NCBI GenBank assembly: GCA_037976565.1
Contig: CP137668.1
Coordinates: forward strand, 36,284,088 to 36,348,087
Source: Mesocentrotus franciscanus
Taxonomy: Eukaryota > Echinodermata > Echinoidea > Camarodonta > Strongylocentrotidae
Direction of reading: 5' to 3'
Length of the DNA: 64,000 nt
Position numbers and translations under genes: made by a program. Every line of letters begins with the position of its first letter. The stretch's first letter is position 1. Positions 1 through 12,185 of this stretch are shown here, one piece after another. A model generated the notes under the pieces. That model worked only from the letters and a program-made list of their open reading frames with translations. It was not told the DNA's origin and ran no database searches.

Positions 1-218
1 GATGATGTCGATGATAACAGTAACAATAATCAGAAATAATTCAAAGTTAATTAAGTATATAAAATTAGACGAATCTTCATATATGAACAGTAAAAACATC
101 GATTTAATAAATTAGTTCTGTTAAATCACATATCTGGAGGATATTTTGTGCGTGTATATGTTGTACATATATATTTTAGTTCATACTACTACAGTCTCGT
201 ATAATATTGACCCATTAC
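1..218. other. Intron of lectin gene 1, running off the left edge
   Basis: This stretch lies downstream, on the minus strand, of the donor that ends the mucin-like exon at 219. I see no further exon in it. By analogy with the second lectin gene, a PAN-type terminal exon would be expected beyond the left edge. Confidence 0.35.
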
Positions 219-407
219 CTTTGGGGGATGCCGTCGTGGTGGTTGTAGTTGCAGATGTTGTTGCCGATGGTTGTGTTGTTTTTATATGTTTAGTAGTAGT
301 TGATTGTGTAGTTGTTGTAACTGCTTTTGTCGATGGTTGGTGTATTGTTGTTGTAGCTGCTGTCGTCACCAGTTCAGTAGTTGCCATTGTGGTCTTCGTT
401 GATGACT
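219..407 (-). CDS. Lectin gene 1: Thr/Ser-rich mucin-like exon
   Basis: This exon encodes 63 residues of almost pure Thr, Ser, Ala and Pro with runs of Thr, the composition of an O-glycosylated mucin-like stalk. On the minus strand it is bounded by an acceptor (TTTCAATACAG) and a donor (CCAAAG followed by GTAATG). Both junctions are phase 1 and the length is a multiple of three, so the exon can be added or skipped without changing frame. It lies downstream of the lectin exon at 1132-1509, the same order as in the second lectin gene at 12-15 kb. The open plus-strand frame across it is a shadow of the repetitive ACN codons. The stalk role is inferred from composition; the exon bounds are my reading of the splice signals. 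Confidence 0.6.
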
Positions 408-1131
408 CTGTATTGAAACAAGATTTTAAAAGAACGTTCAGTATGACGAACAAATTGCTATGTAGGTCTACTATGAAATTTAACATTACCGCCATTATGC
501 ATTAGTATAGTATATTGAAGAGTATAGTAGGCCTTTTCCTGTTATTTTGTTATTCAACCGTTGAATGGGAAATGCGTTGGAATTGATTATTTTCTTTTTT
601 TGGATTATGAGTTTTCCAAAGAATGTTTGACTTATCATCGAATTTTCTATTCATCGGTTGACAATGTTCCGATAATACACCAGCAAACAGTGGATGAGAA
701 TTATCTTATGATTTTTTAGGGGGGTTGGATGTCTTCCTTCGAAACCCAAATGGCATACCCTAAGTATTCAAAGAAAATATCTGATTCCAATTGCGTATTC
801 TTTTCTTCGTATTGTGCCCCCTTGACAATTTTCAGGATCCGTCCTGATCAAACCATTATAACAATCAAGTAAAGACGAAATAATAACCAATCGCAAATAT
901 ATCTAAATATTTGTTTTTGCACTCTCTGTTTAATATGCCACCTGTATTCCGGTGATGGTGTTATGCATTGAACCGATATCAAAATGAAATAAAAATGAAT
1001 TAGTCACCATTTTTCTTTCTCGCAAATATATTTAAAAGTTTTAAGAAATTACTGTGATACCGCGTGAATCACTGTGGTGCTCTCCTGCATTAATTTTGTT
1101 CTTCTAAATCAGATAAAAAAGAAATAATCAC

Positions 1132-1509
1132 CATTTTCTTTCTCGCAAACATATCTATAAGGTCTGGAGCAAACTTTATCATTCCAATGTCCATTTGATG
1201 CTACCATACGGAAACACTCGACCCCATCGTCGTAAGAATCACTTCGCGTGTTATCATAAGTGAGACTAGACCCGTCCAGCCACACACCCTGGCCACCAGA
1301 GTCCACCGTTAGTCCGATCCAGTAATCCTCAGCGTTGTTCTCCTCCATACGACCTTCGATGAAGTCCTGTTCCTCTGCAGTCTCGATGTAAACCAGATGG
1401 AGGTCATGACTTGAACAAAACGAAAACGCTTCCGAGTGTGTCATCGAAGAGGAACTGAAATAGTAGCAAGACTCCCCATGTTGTTCTGTCGCAAACGCAT
1501 ACGGACATG
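1132..1509 (-). CDS. Lectin gene 1: C-type lectin domain exon
   Basis: One complete C-type lectin-like domain of 126 residues in a single exon. Visible hallmarks are CYYF near the start, the central WIGL motif, the WLDG stretch, a WND motif and the final Cys in YVCEKE, with six cysteines in the long-form pattern. WND normally contributes calcium ligands, but there is no EPN or QPD tripeptide in the sugar-specificity loop, so classic mannose or galactose binding cannot be assumed. The acceptor is CCTTTTCAG and the donor AAATG followed by GTGATT, both phase 1. An in-frame ATG upstream of the acceptor gives a hydrophobic start (MPSLQLLNTIIVFAFSA) that could be a signal peptide read without an intron, or simply the translated polypyrimidine tract. 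Secretion is therefore likely but not proven. Confidence 0.85.
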
Positions 1510-1804
1510 CTGAAAAGGCAAAAACAATGATTGTATTTAGTAATTGAAGGGATGGCATACTCTTAAATCTGTGGATCACTAGGTATCCATACTTTGCACA
1601 TAATTAAATTCAAGTTGAAATTCAATTTCTTGACTAAGATCCCAACATGAAGGAATTTTGACGCTATAAGTGTGACATTTATTCACATTTGTTAACTGAA
1701 AATTGAGAATGATCCTTTTTTTACTTGGATTATAATCAGTATATTGAATTTGAAATTACATATTTATATTATGCGTAGTGATATAAACCCTTGTGATAAT
1801 AGAG

Positions 1805-2135
1805 TACCGAAGCTGTGACGTCATAAAAATCTATTTTTTTTTAATTTCTCAATTTGAACTTCATTTTCCGAAAGAGCATCCAAAAATAAATATATTTCCT
1901 ATAGGAACTCAGTGTTATTTTGCTCTGGTTCCTAATGTTATGAACTAGAGCAATATAACACTGAGTTCCTATAGGCATTATATTTATTCAGATGGTCATA
2001 TCTCAGCCAATACTTAACATATTCAATTGGTTTTCGACATTTGGACATTATTTTTGATGCTCTTTCGGAAAATGAAGTTCAAATTGAGAAATTCTAAAAA
2101 TAGTTTTTTGATGACGTCACACTTCACCACTCTAT
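1805..2135. repeat. Foldback MITE-like element with long inverted arms
   Basis: The two ends are inverted copies of each other. Each runs from GTGACGTCA through a T-rich or A-rich stretch to CATTTTCCGAAAGAGCATC, about 85 bp per arm. The centre holds a second palindrome, CCTATAGGAACTCAGTGTTAT facing its complement. A related single-sided copy lies at 33588-33786. There is no coding capacity, so this looks like a non-autonomous DNA element; its superfamily is not assigned. Confidence 0.7.
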
Positions 2136-2139
2136 AGGA

Positions 2140-3030
2140 GAATCGAATGGGCGAAACACCCCTCCGCACCTATTAAAAAAAAACACGAAAACAGCCTATC
2201 ATAGGTATGAAATGGGGCTGACGGGATCCTGGAGAGATTTGGCTGGATTCCTTTGGGGAAAGATATTATTTGGGTTTTTTTCGGGGGTGAGAATCCATTA
2301 TCACTACTGCACACCCCTCCCTACTGAGGTGATCTGGAGAGGGTCGAGGCCCCATCCCACTGGTTGATCCTCTATTCGCTCCTGCTAGTAGCCACGTAAT
2401 GGTATGCGCCTACTCTTTCAATCTTATTCAAAGTATACAATTTAACCAAATCATACCAGTTTATTTTCATCATTTAATGACGTTTTCATGTTTTATCTTT
2501 TGATCCAGAGTGCTCTGAATTATAAATTGTACATGACCAGAAGTACAAAAGTCGCCGGAAAATTTGAGTCCTCCTTTTTCTTTGCAGTACATTGTGACGT
2601 TCATGAATATGAGCGTTTTAATCGAAAGTAATACATGAAGTCTCTATATATTGGCAATGCGGAGTGAATTAATAATCACTAATTTCATCTACAAATCGGC
2701 AATTTCTTGATTCTTTTTTTTCTTTTCATTCTCAATGTTTCATCTAGGCCTAATACATATTTTAATTTTTCTATTTATTTATTTATTTCTGATATTTAGA
2801 CATGCAGGGTGACTCATTATTACCGATGAAAGAGTGGAGAATACAAATAAGTTTTGTTAATTTTAGGAGGAAAAGAGTTGATTAATTTAGACCTTTATTG
2901 AACCCTGAGCTGTAATGGGCTAATGACAATATACATATCATACTTATTCAATATAGCAATCATTTCTTTCACATAAAATCTTGAAAAAAGGGTATAGAAA
3001 TTTAGCCCCTAAAATCAAAACCCTAATTCG
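2140..3030. other. No gene seen
   Basis: AT-rich sequence without a convincing exon. A short minus-strand open frame at 2132-2314 has no domain signal and begins in the flank of the foldback element. Confidence 0.4.
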
Positions 3031-4330
3031 TTTTGTTTATTTTATTTTAGCACGGTGGCATATACTTTAGCTAAATGGCTGTTCTTCAGCATGCCCGTGC
3101 ATATATAACCGCAATCACAATTTTACAAAGAAACAAACATTAGATTTACATGGTTTACAAACAAAGTTAAATAAAACATACACATACATATACATGTAGG
3201 TTAGAAGGCGAGATTGAAATCCAAACAAGCCCTAATTAAAAAAGAAGAAAAGGAACAGAAAAAAGAGAAGAAAAACAAATCAGTTGTTTTGTTTGCTAAA
3301 GTCAAACATGATAACACAAATATTATAAACTCCTATTGAAAGCATAGTAAGCTGGTTTACATTTAGTTTCTACCGGCAATTCATTCCATAGTTTTGCACC
3401 ATAATAACTTAAACTTTGCTTTTTGAATCACGTTTTAATTCTTGGTCAAGTAAATATACGAGGAGCATTTCTTAATCTATAGGAAGTGTATTTAAAATTA
3501 AATTTACTTAAATGATAAACCATATACATTATACATACAACATGTTTATTACGTCTCTCAACTAAGGTATCCAAAAACAAATTTTCATACAAAAGTCTAG
3601 TTGAATATCTATTTTCCACATTTATTACTGTTTTAAGTAATCTATTTTGTAAAATTTGCAATTTTTGAATATTTTGTTTCTTCGTATTATTCCAAACAAC
3701 ATCACAATAATCTAATTTACTTTGAGCAATTGACTTATAAAAAAGTAATGCGGTTTTTTGCGAGATGCAATGTCTTATTCTTTACAGTACTTTTACACAA
3801 ATTGTGTACATGTTTATCCCAATCTAAAGGGTTATCAATGTATACCCCAAGGTATTTACACAGTAACCTGATTCAATTTTATGGTATCAATAAAAAGATC
3901 TAGATTTTTACCACGAATTCTTTTTTTATAGATCCGATTATCATTGTATGTAATGCCAACCAATTACATGAAAGCCAATCAGAAATATTCCGTAAGTCTT
4001 GATTCAAATGATTTTCAATATCTTGTAGAATATTACTATTATAATAAATGCAAGTATCGTCGGCATATAATGAAACAGCACAATATTGAAGACAGTTTCG
4101 TAAGTCATTAATAAGATCATGAATAACAGTGGTCCTAAACTCTACCCTTGTGGTAATCCACATTTAATTTTCTGTGGAGAAGACTGAACACCATTTACAA
4201 CAGTGAATTGTGCTCGATCGCTCAAGTAACTATGAAACCATTTACATGCATGCTGATCTTATCCATTAAGATGCAGTTTATTTAACAGTATCGAGTAGTC
4301 TACGGTATAACATAACACCTTGAACAAAGG
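3031..4330 (-). mobile_element. Degenerate non-LTR retrotransposon (CR1/Jockey-like), 3' part of ORF2
   Basis: On the minus strand the conserved order of a LINE reverse transcriptase can be followed through several broken frames. A segment around 4155-4330 reads HLNG, then ACKWFHSYLSDR, then CGLPQG. Next comes the catalytic YADD motif near 4060. A C-terminal part at 3446-3661 reads LQNRLLKTVI and LDTLVERRNKHVV, and the tail near 3345-3420 reads YYGAKLWNELPVETK. Frame changes and stops separate these pieces, so the copy is dead. The 3' end near 3031-3060 finishes in an AAATAAAATAAA-like tail. The family level (CR1/Jockey group) is inferred from these motifs. Confidence 0.75.
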
Positions 4331-6240
4331 TAATGGAAAGTTAGCCCCTGTAATTAAGACCCTAAACAGTTTAGCCGTGAACTTTTGGGGCTAATGTTGA
4401 TGACGTCACAACAACACGGTGTCAATAAAGTTTTTTGCAATTTCTCATAACCAGATCTATGTGCAATGGTACAATTTCTTGTTTTTAGTTTTTGTGTGTC
4501 TTTGTTATATTTTTTATTATTTTGCTTTTGTTTGTTGTTTTAATATTTGAGCACAGTTGAAGCACTCAAACTCAGCCACAATGTTGTTGTTTTTTTAATT
4601 CATGAGGTCCATACCATAAGCACAAAATCATCAGAATAAACACAGACACACAATAATAAAAGCAACAGTTAGACATTGAAATAAAAAGTGACTTCAATTG
4701 ACTTAAAATTGATATAAATGAGGTTAAAGGCAGAGTATTCTACTGAGCCTTCAGATTTACATGTACTGTCACCTGCTGCTAATATGTTTTTAGACACTAG
4801 TCTTTGGCACGTATTCTACTAAAAATTTGAATCCGACGCTGTGGTTAGGATTTCGTTAAAAATCGGGTTTAACAAAGGAAGTTTAGTCTGACGAGGTTCC
4901 TTCTAAACCCAGCGTGGGTTTAAATGAATTAGTATAATACTGACCTTCACGTTTGAAGGAGTATTTACAACAACCTTTTTCGTTAAAGACGACAGGCTAT
5001 CTTAATTTTAATGTAAGAATTGTTAGCTTAAACTCTTAAAACCTCGGTCTCTTTTTGGATAGTAATGGAGTGCGTTATCCGCTAATACAAAAGGGATGAA
5101 ATACTTACTTTCGCCTTGTTGGAGGGTTAGGAGCATTTGATGATGTAGCACTATTAGAATGCTAATTATATACCACATCTGGAAAAGAAAAAAAAAAGAA
5201 AAGAAAATACACAAACAAACAAAAAATGATTCCAATGCGGTATTGACGACATGCGTTACATAGTGTTCATTTTGTGTCTAGTTGTGTCTGATATCAAAGA
5301 CAGTCATAAATTTCACGTTTAAAATATATGACACAAAGTCGTATAAAAAAAAGATATATGAATATTGTGTAATATCTAAATACCGTCTTGAGACAAATCG
5401 ATAAGTTAATAATTAAATGCAATTTGGGAAAAGACAATCTTTTACCGACCTCAAATTTCAAACCTGAAAGAATACGAAGAAATACAACTTTATAGAGTTT
5501 GTCCCGGATGTAAAGGGATAACGTCAATTTAAGATGTTTCAAATAATTAATATTTGAATAAATAATTAAATAAGTTATAATATAATGAACAATTGTCGAA
5601 TTCCATAACTCATAATGTTCCATGTTGTCCCGTCTTTCCTTAATAGTGGAATTTCCACACATTTTGCATTGCAGACATGAGTTAGAGAATGACTGGTCGG
5701 TTAAAATGATTTATTAAAGAATGCAAAATCATTTTTGTAACAAGGAACACATAAACATTATTGTTTGAAAACTGTCAAATTGTTTTTCTATTCTTTAAAA
5801 TGAGGAAAGTTTTCCAGTAACACCGTTCAGATATATTGATGGTTGCGAATTAAAATCTATCGTCAACATAGGTTGTTCGACTTGCAGTAATCAGAAGTTT
5901 GTGTATTTAAAGATCATGAAATACACACTCGGAGAGTTAATTATCAAACTATAATAAACAACAGATACTAGGGTAGGCGGGAGAACATTTATGATCTCAG
6001 TTTTTGTAGTTAAGAAAGTATTGATACAAAATCAGAATAAACAATAAGACTGGAGCACCAATACTTACATCGACAGGCATCATCGAATCTTCACTTTAGA
6101 GTAAATGAGCCACGCTCGTTACACCAAATATATCCGATTATCATAATTCGTTTAATGTGCATAAGTGCATCCCAACATCTCTTAGCAACCTAATCAACAA
6201 CAAGTGTTTTTTTTCTACAGAAAGAAGAGAGCACAATGAA
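4331..6240. other. No gene seen
   Basis: AT-rich sequence. Open frames here are short, composed of F, I, Y and K, and show no domain or splice pattern. Confidence 0.4.
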
Positions 6241-6249
6241 ATGGTCTAA

Positions 6250-6375
6250 GCATTGTACAGAGAGAGAGAGAGAGAGGGGAGAAAGAGAGAGAGAGAGAGA
6301 AAGGGAAGAGAGAGAGAGAGAGAGAGAAAGGGAAGAGAGAAAGAGAGAGAGAGAGGGGGAAGAGATGGAGGGAGA
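6250..6375. repeat. (GA)n microsatellite, interrupted
   Basis: About 120 bp of GA dinucleotides broken by GGG and AAAGGGAA interruptions. Frames across it on both strands are low-complexity artefacts. Confidence 0.9.
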
Positions 6376-6379
6376 GGGT

Positions 6380-8385
6380 GGGAGGAGAGGAGAGACATGA
6401 TTGTAACTGTACATGAAAGTTACTTCTTAATCCGCGGTAGACTTCTTTATATAATTTTGAAAAATCGAATGTAAGAGAAATTCAAGAGGTTTTATGCCAT
6501 TTTCTAGGAAACTCCAGGGTGTGGTAGATATAGGATGACAGAATTGCTCCGTAGTTTTATTTTTATCACGAGGGCTTTGAATATAGACCTAGTTATATTG
6601 AACAAGCTACAGTATTCCTATTCATCTGTTTCCGGTAACGGTAGTCAGTGGCGTAGATGCAGTGGATCCTACAGTGGTGAAGAAGAAAAAAAAGAAGTAA
6701 AAGAAAGAAAAAGCGAGAAATATAGAGAACGGGAAAAGCGAGGAGGTGGAAAGGACGAGATAATAAGATGCTTAGATCACGTCCCGCACCCTCCACATAA
6801 AGTCAGTAGCCTTGTAAATTCGCATTCCATTTTCCGAATAAGACTGATGCCCCCCCCCTCCCACTAACACACACACACACCGTTCCAGCACCCCCTCATT
6901 GGATGAACTCACCTACACCACTGATGGGAGTAATGGGAATAATGTGCCAAGAAAAGTACTAGGTGCATTTCATAAACATATTTTGATAGCTAGCATGATT
7001 ATCCATTTTGTTGCAGTCATTGTCAATATCAGCCTCTATCCCTCTAAGTCCTTGTTAATCATGTTAATTGCAATGTAATTGCCCTGATATAATCATAGTA
7101 ATGCCCTAGCTTTTCAAATTAAAACCTTTATACTATTTTAATAGACAGCGGATTCGCAATTATCTCTCCTACATCGTGTTCCATTAACTCACTTCCTTAC
7201 TATTCCCTTCCCTTCTTTTCATCTGCGCTATCGTTTACAATGTCTCATTCAATAACCGTGCCATTCTCCTTTAGCATGTCCCTCATAGCAACTTTACCGG
7301 TCCCGCATTTATCCTTTTCTCTTACAATATCAATACCCATGTCTCTCATAAGTAGTCTTTTTCCATTTATGGCTGCTACAAATAAAAGCGTATTTCAGGC
7401 TTATCACATTTCCTTATTATCAAATATTTTACTTTTCAATTCATAGTGATTATTTTTCTTCTTTTTACTAAGAGAGTATACATGTTCATATTTTCCTTTT
7501 CGTCCCCTCTTCTTTTTTGTATTTTTTAACTTAATTTTTTGTATTACACATCTCCATTTCTATCTTCTCCTGTAACCCTGATTTTCTTTCCTTACTACAG
7601 ATTCCCCCTCTCCCTCCTCGTTCCCTCCCTCCATCTGTCTCATCCTCCCTCCCTCTATCCACCTCCTTTACTTCACCTCCACCCCATCCCTCCCTCTTTC
7701 CCTCCCCCTTACTCTCTCCTTTCCCTTCTGTATTGCTCTGACATTTTTTAAGTATTCATCTTTAAATTAAATGCTCGAGAAAGATTGCTTGTCAAATAGC
7801 TCTAATTAAAGTTTAAATACGCGAAGCGCGAATGTGTGTATTTATATGGGCAGCAAATATTAGTTATTTGCCTCTTAATTTCGTTTCAAACTTTTGCAAG
7901 TACACGTCATAATAAAAGATAGTTTCACTTTTCTTCAGACGGATGATATTTGAGCGGGACATTTCCTTTTTTCGACCGTCATCGATTGATCGCCGAATCG
8001 ACTTTCATTAAGTGACTTCTCGTTCACCTCTTAATTTCATTTCATTTTCTGCATCGATAAGTTTCCACAAACATGCATTACACATGAGCTGATACTACAG
8101 TAATTGGATATTAATAAACAAAGGATGCAAACTGAAATCGATGATATCGGAGCATTCGAAATGCTCACGAGCATAAAGGCTATTATAGGCGTGTCAATAT
8201 CCGTATCGAGGGCATAGCTTGAGACTAGTCAAGAGTGGGGCCCCCTCTCTTCACTTTAGGTCACTATAATATAGGAAACTAATGATAACAACAATGAATA
8301 ATGGTAATAATGATTTAAAAATAATGAAACAATCAATATAATATGACAATAAGCAAAGTCAAGGAAAAACAATACAAAAGGCAGC
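6380..8385. other. No gene seen; pyrimidine-rich stretch
   Basis: Contains a C/T-rich block at about 7530-7740 and ordinary AT-rich sequence. Several open frames are Ser/Pro/Leu-rich translations of that block and carry no domain. Confidence 0.4.
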
Positions 8386-8387
8386 GC

Positions 8388-8425
8388 GCACACACACACA
8401 CACACACACAAACGCACACACGCAC
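8388..8425. repeat. (CA)n microsatellite
   Basis: A run of CA dinucleotides interrupted by AAACGCACACACGCACG. Confidence 0.85.
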
Positions 8426-8619
8426 GTCAACAAGCGCAAATACATGTTTTTGCATGTGTGAAATTGACAGTTGTTATAGAATTACCTGCCTTTGGATCAC
8501 TCAGAGTTTGCATTAAAAGCAGCAGTAAAATGAATGCTGCTCCCCCAATATACTTTTTAAACATGAATGTTAATGTCTACTCTATTACCAACGATATGTG
8601 CAATCATCTATAACTCCTT

Positions 8620-8945
8620 CTCACTTCAACCCCCACTTTTTTCTCTCTCTCTCTCTCTCTCTCTCTTTCCTTTTTGCTCTCTCTCTCCCAATCACTCTTC
8701 AGTCTCTACCTATCAATCTTCTCTTCTCTTTGCTGTACTTTAGCATCACCAGGAAGCCCCTGTATTTTGCTTGTACGTGGACTTAATTGTAAAGGCTCAC
8801 AAGGCATCGAGCTTCGCTTATCTCGAAGCCCTAGCCAGCTCTGATTAAATAAGTTCATATTTCTCCGTGTATGTTCAAATGTATACTGATTTTATTATAT
8901 TTTCAGAACTGAAAAAATAAATGAATTGAAATGAAATGAAAAACA
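8620..8945 (+). mobile_element. Short retroposon ending in a (GAAAT)n tail
   Basis: A CT-rich block is followed by a conserved body with the landmarks CAATCACTCTTCA, GCATCACCAGGAA, GGCTCACAAGGC and GTATACTGATTTTATTAT, ending in TGAAATGAAATGAAA. Matching copies lie in the opposite orientation at 41170-41575 and 51521-51925. The simple-repeat 3' tail and variable 5' end suit a retroposed LINE 3' end or SINE. I cannot name the family. Confidence 0.7.
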
Positions 8946-9340
8946 AAACATAAAATGTCCTCTACTTGGCGCTCAATATACATTAACACTTGGCACCGAA
9001 AGTTGCTTCGTAACCTCTTTTCATAATCTCTATCGTTCATGTCATTGATGTTACCTCATTATTTCTATCGTTAATTTCACTAATATTACCTCATTATTTA
9101 TTTTGCTAATTTCACATTTACCTTCGTAATGTCTCTCGGTAATGTCAGTTTCAAGGTGAGATTTATGATAGAGATAATGACGGGAGCATTTATTTTATGC
9201 TGGTTTTATGTCTAATAACAGAGGGTGGTCTACCCGAACAAGATTATTATTGCATTCGGAATCTGAGAAGTAGGCCTACTACATTCAATGTTATGAACCA
9301 GATTCACGTCTTTATTTGTTTTTCTTGTGTTATTTTAAAT

Positions 9341-9344
<4 letters not shown>

Positions 9345-9416
<72 letters not shown>

Positions 9417-9463
9417 GTGTGTTTGTGCGTGTGTGTTTGTGTGTGTGCGTGCGTGTGCGTGTT

Positions 9464-9496
<33 letters not shown>
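9345..9496. repeat. Compound (AT)n-(GT)n-(AT)n microsatellite
   Basis: About 60 bp of AT, then a GT-rich centre with GTGCGT variants, then about 25 bp of AT. The Tyr/Ile frames here are artefacts. Confidence 0.95.
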
Positions 9497-9499
<3 letters not shown>

Positions 9500-9500
<1 letters not shown>

Positions 9501-10280
9501 AAATTACACATTTTATTGTACATAATATTGTATGCTTCAACGTTCAATAAAGCAAAATATATTCAGCTCTAAATTCAGAATTACTCTAGTGCAATTATAT
9601 TTTAAACTCAGCTTCCGGCGTCAGCGAAATATAAAACCACTCGGGAAATCTGTCGGTTCATGAATGTTGTTATATTGAACTTTGGAGCATGTACTAGTTA
9701 TATAACGTTCCATTTGGGGTCGAGAGAGATAAAGGTTAACGCCATAACTGCCAAGGTGGAATTCGAATCCTCAGCCTCCGGACTCAGAGTCAAGTATATG
9801 AAGAAAGACTATATATCACGCTGTCACACTGAAACCTTTGGATTGCAATTTAAAAACAGAGCATCAATAATTATTATATTTTTTGAAGAAGGCCTTTGGG
9901 GTTTCATTTACATACTTATTATTCATTCAGGGGTTTTTTTCTCTATCAAACACTATCAACAGTCTATCAATTATCACTTTCATCTTCATAGCCAGGAACT
10001 CGATCTATTATTAAAAATGCAGAAATAGATATCAATAAAATTGTATTGAAGAGGCCTTACAATGTTTTTCCATTGCACGTTTTACATGTTGATAGTGTCC
10101 GGTATTAGATCTCGTTTTTACCATCAGACCGCGGCAAATTTTCTCCGCTTTGCTCCATTTTATTGCAAAAGCGGAGAAGATGTTTTTTGGATGTGATCAA
10201 TTCTCAAATGAAATGAAAACCTCCGTAGTTTGTGCAAAGGGGGTTACTCGTTTTTCCCAATAGGTAAAGTTCTGCGAGGA
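9500..10280. other. No gene seen
   Basis: The open frame at 9660-10028 has no recognisable domain. A GGATTCGAATTCC palindrome near 9760 resembles a pol III B box, but I find no matching A box. Confidence 0.3.
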
Positions 10281-10284
10281 TTCA

Positions 10285-10530
10285 TAAAGCCGAAGGTTTA
10301 TAATTCCTAAACATAAATTTCCCATACCAGGGGGTTCACAGTTCCGAGAGTGAATCAAGGGTTCATGATTCTGAAAATGAAATAGGGTTTTACATTTCGA
10401 AGGTTCTTAAGTTTGAAAACGATACAAGCTTCTTTTTCTTTTTCGGAATTATGAAGTCTTTTTCCATTTTCGGAATCACGAACGGTATTCCATTTTTTTG
10501 GAATATGTAACCCTATTTCTTATCTCTGGA
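10285..10530. repeat. Imperfect array of an 'ATTCCGAAA / TTTCGGAAT' motif
   Basis: Repeated short units such as GGTTCATGATTCTGAAAATGA lie in the left part, and their complements (TTTTTCGGAATTATGAAG, TTTTCGGAATCACGAA) in the right part, so the block can fold back on itself. It directly precedes the GGTCTAAT array. Confidence 0.55.
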
Positions 10531-10539
10531 ATGACAATT

Positions 10540-10955
10540 TAGGCTAATAGTCATTTGGTCTAATTGCCATTTGGTCTAATCTTCAATAAGTCTACTACCC
10601 ATTTGGTCTATCACTCATTTGATCTAATTGCCAGTCGGTCTAATTCCCAGTTTGTCTAATACCCATTTCGTCTACCATCCAAAAGGTCTATTAATCATTT
10701 GATGATTATTATTTATGATCGAATGATTTTTAGACCTTATGGATGGTAGACGACTTGGGTATTAGACAAACTGGGAATTAGACAGACTGGCATTTAAACC
10801 TAATGACTATTAGCCTAATGGTCATTAGACCAAATGATAAATAGGCGAAATGATTATGAAACCATTGTGGATAGTAGACGGGCTGGGTGTAGACCATATG
10901 GGAATAGACAAATTGAGTAGTAGACGAACTAGTTGTAGACCAAACGGCAATTCAC
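10540..10955. repeat. Self-complementary array of a GGTCTAAT-type unit
   Basis: The left arm (about 10545-10690) repeats variants of CATTTGGTCTAATNNCC roughly every 20 bp. The right arm (about 10730-10955) carries the complementary units (ATTAGACCAAATG, GTAGACNAACTGG). The spacer is AT-rich around 10700. The whole block could form a long imperfect cruciform. Confidence 0.75.
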
Positions 10956-11348
10956 CACAGAGAGCACCCATCAGTCTTTTCTTGCGCTACACGTCTTTGA
11001 TATCGATCGTTCGATGGTTTTGATGGACTACCTAATATTGACCACCAATATGACCGTGATGGAAAGAAGTGTAATATATCAGGGGTTATACCAATATGCT
11101 CTTTGATGCTCTTAAAACAAATTTAATTAGACAGTCAACATTGTGAAAAGATGATACCGCCATCACGACCATTTATATAGGCAGTGTTTCAGCCCGTGTA
11201 ATTATGAAATGAGTTACTTGTGGTTATGCTTTATATAGAAGCTTTGGAATCTGGTTCGAAAGGCTGATAACATGACTCAAGCAGGTACAACAATATATCC
11301 CAATGAAAGCAGATTAAAACTGATTTGAATAGGGTCATAATCTTATTC

Positions 11349-11462
11349 GAAGAGGTCTAAAGATAAAGTTGAATTCTGGTCAGGCGATACAATGTGAAAG
11401 AAATTGTGAGGTTTTAGAATGATCAAAATGATAAGAATTGGCTCATTTTCGCTTCAAGTCAG
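11349..11462 (+). repeat. Fragment of an interspersed repeat shared with 23 kb and 33 kb
   Basis: It begins CTAAAGATAAAGTTGAATTC and follows the copy at 33230 for about 100 bp, including the GTGAAAGAAA block, then diverges. Confidence 0.6.
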
Positions 11463-11899
11463 ATGCACTGTTGGCAGTTTTTTGATGATGCCCAGATTTT
11501 TGTAGTCTATAATCACATGCATAAGCAACACGATCGCATCTATTTTCGAAAAATTAACTCAAGGGTAATTTCACTACCCTATTGTCCAATAGAAATCATG
11601 TTCAGATATGTCTTTGTCGTGTTCGCATATTCCACTAGGTCACTAACTATGCTTACAAGGGTATTGAAATAGCCTTAGGTTGATTTTTCAAAAGTAGTCG
11701 CGATCGTATTAGGCCAAACTTAAAGACCTTATCTAGTACTTTTCATATCCACTTCGTTCCTGTTTTCTTCATCCCTTCCTTTTATTTTTGATTACTATGA
11801 ATATATTTGTCTTCTTAAAAATGTATTATTTCTGCTATTAAAAGTAAGCATGTTTCCAAAAATATGATTTCATAGTCTTGATTGTAATTTCATTTTTTT

Positions 11900-12172
11900 T
11901 CTCCATACAGGGGTTAATAGAACACAAGCTTTGCTTGGTAATCGACTCCTCCCCCTGTTTTTTTTATTCTGTCTGGAACACCTGACTTTGATATTTGTCA
12001 ATTTTTACTATTGTTACTATTGTAAACAGTAAATTTGTAAGAATGCAAATTTCCTTTGTGTCACTTCCATTAAAGATCTTATGTATAACCTTTTTACGTT
12101 CTATGTATAAGTTGAATTCGTTGATACAACAAAAAAGGAATACATAGTGGAAAAATAAACTTTGAAACTGAA
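11900..12172 (+). mobile_element. Retroelement 3' tail
   Basis: Non-coding sequence that ends GAAAAATAAACTTTGAAACTGAAAC, a polyadenylation-like signal plus a short repeated tail typical of non-LTR element 3' ends. It lies in the plus orientation just beyond the terminal exon of the minus-strand lectin gene. Confidence 0.45.
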
Positions 12173-12185
12173 ACTTCTCGCTAGG

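Noticed and set aside
2132..2314. Minus-strand 60-residue frame as a gene
   Set aside because: No domain, and the frame overlaps the edge of the foldback element.
9197..9550. Tyr/Ile frames on both strands
   Set aside because: They translate the (AT)n/(GT)n microsatellite.
9740..9810. tRNA-like sequence around GGATTCGAATTCC
   Set aside because: A B-box-like palindrome is present, but there is no A box and no cloverleaf.
10540..10955. CRISPR-like array
   Set aside because: Units are about 20 bp, diverged, and inverted in the right half; there are no constant repeats with unique spacers and no cas genes, and the genome is eukaryotic.
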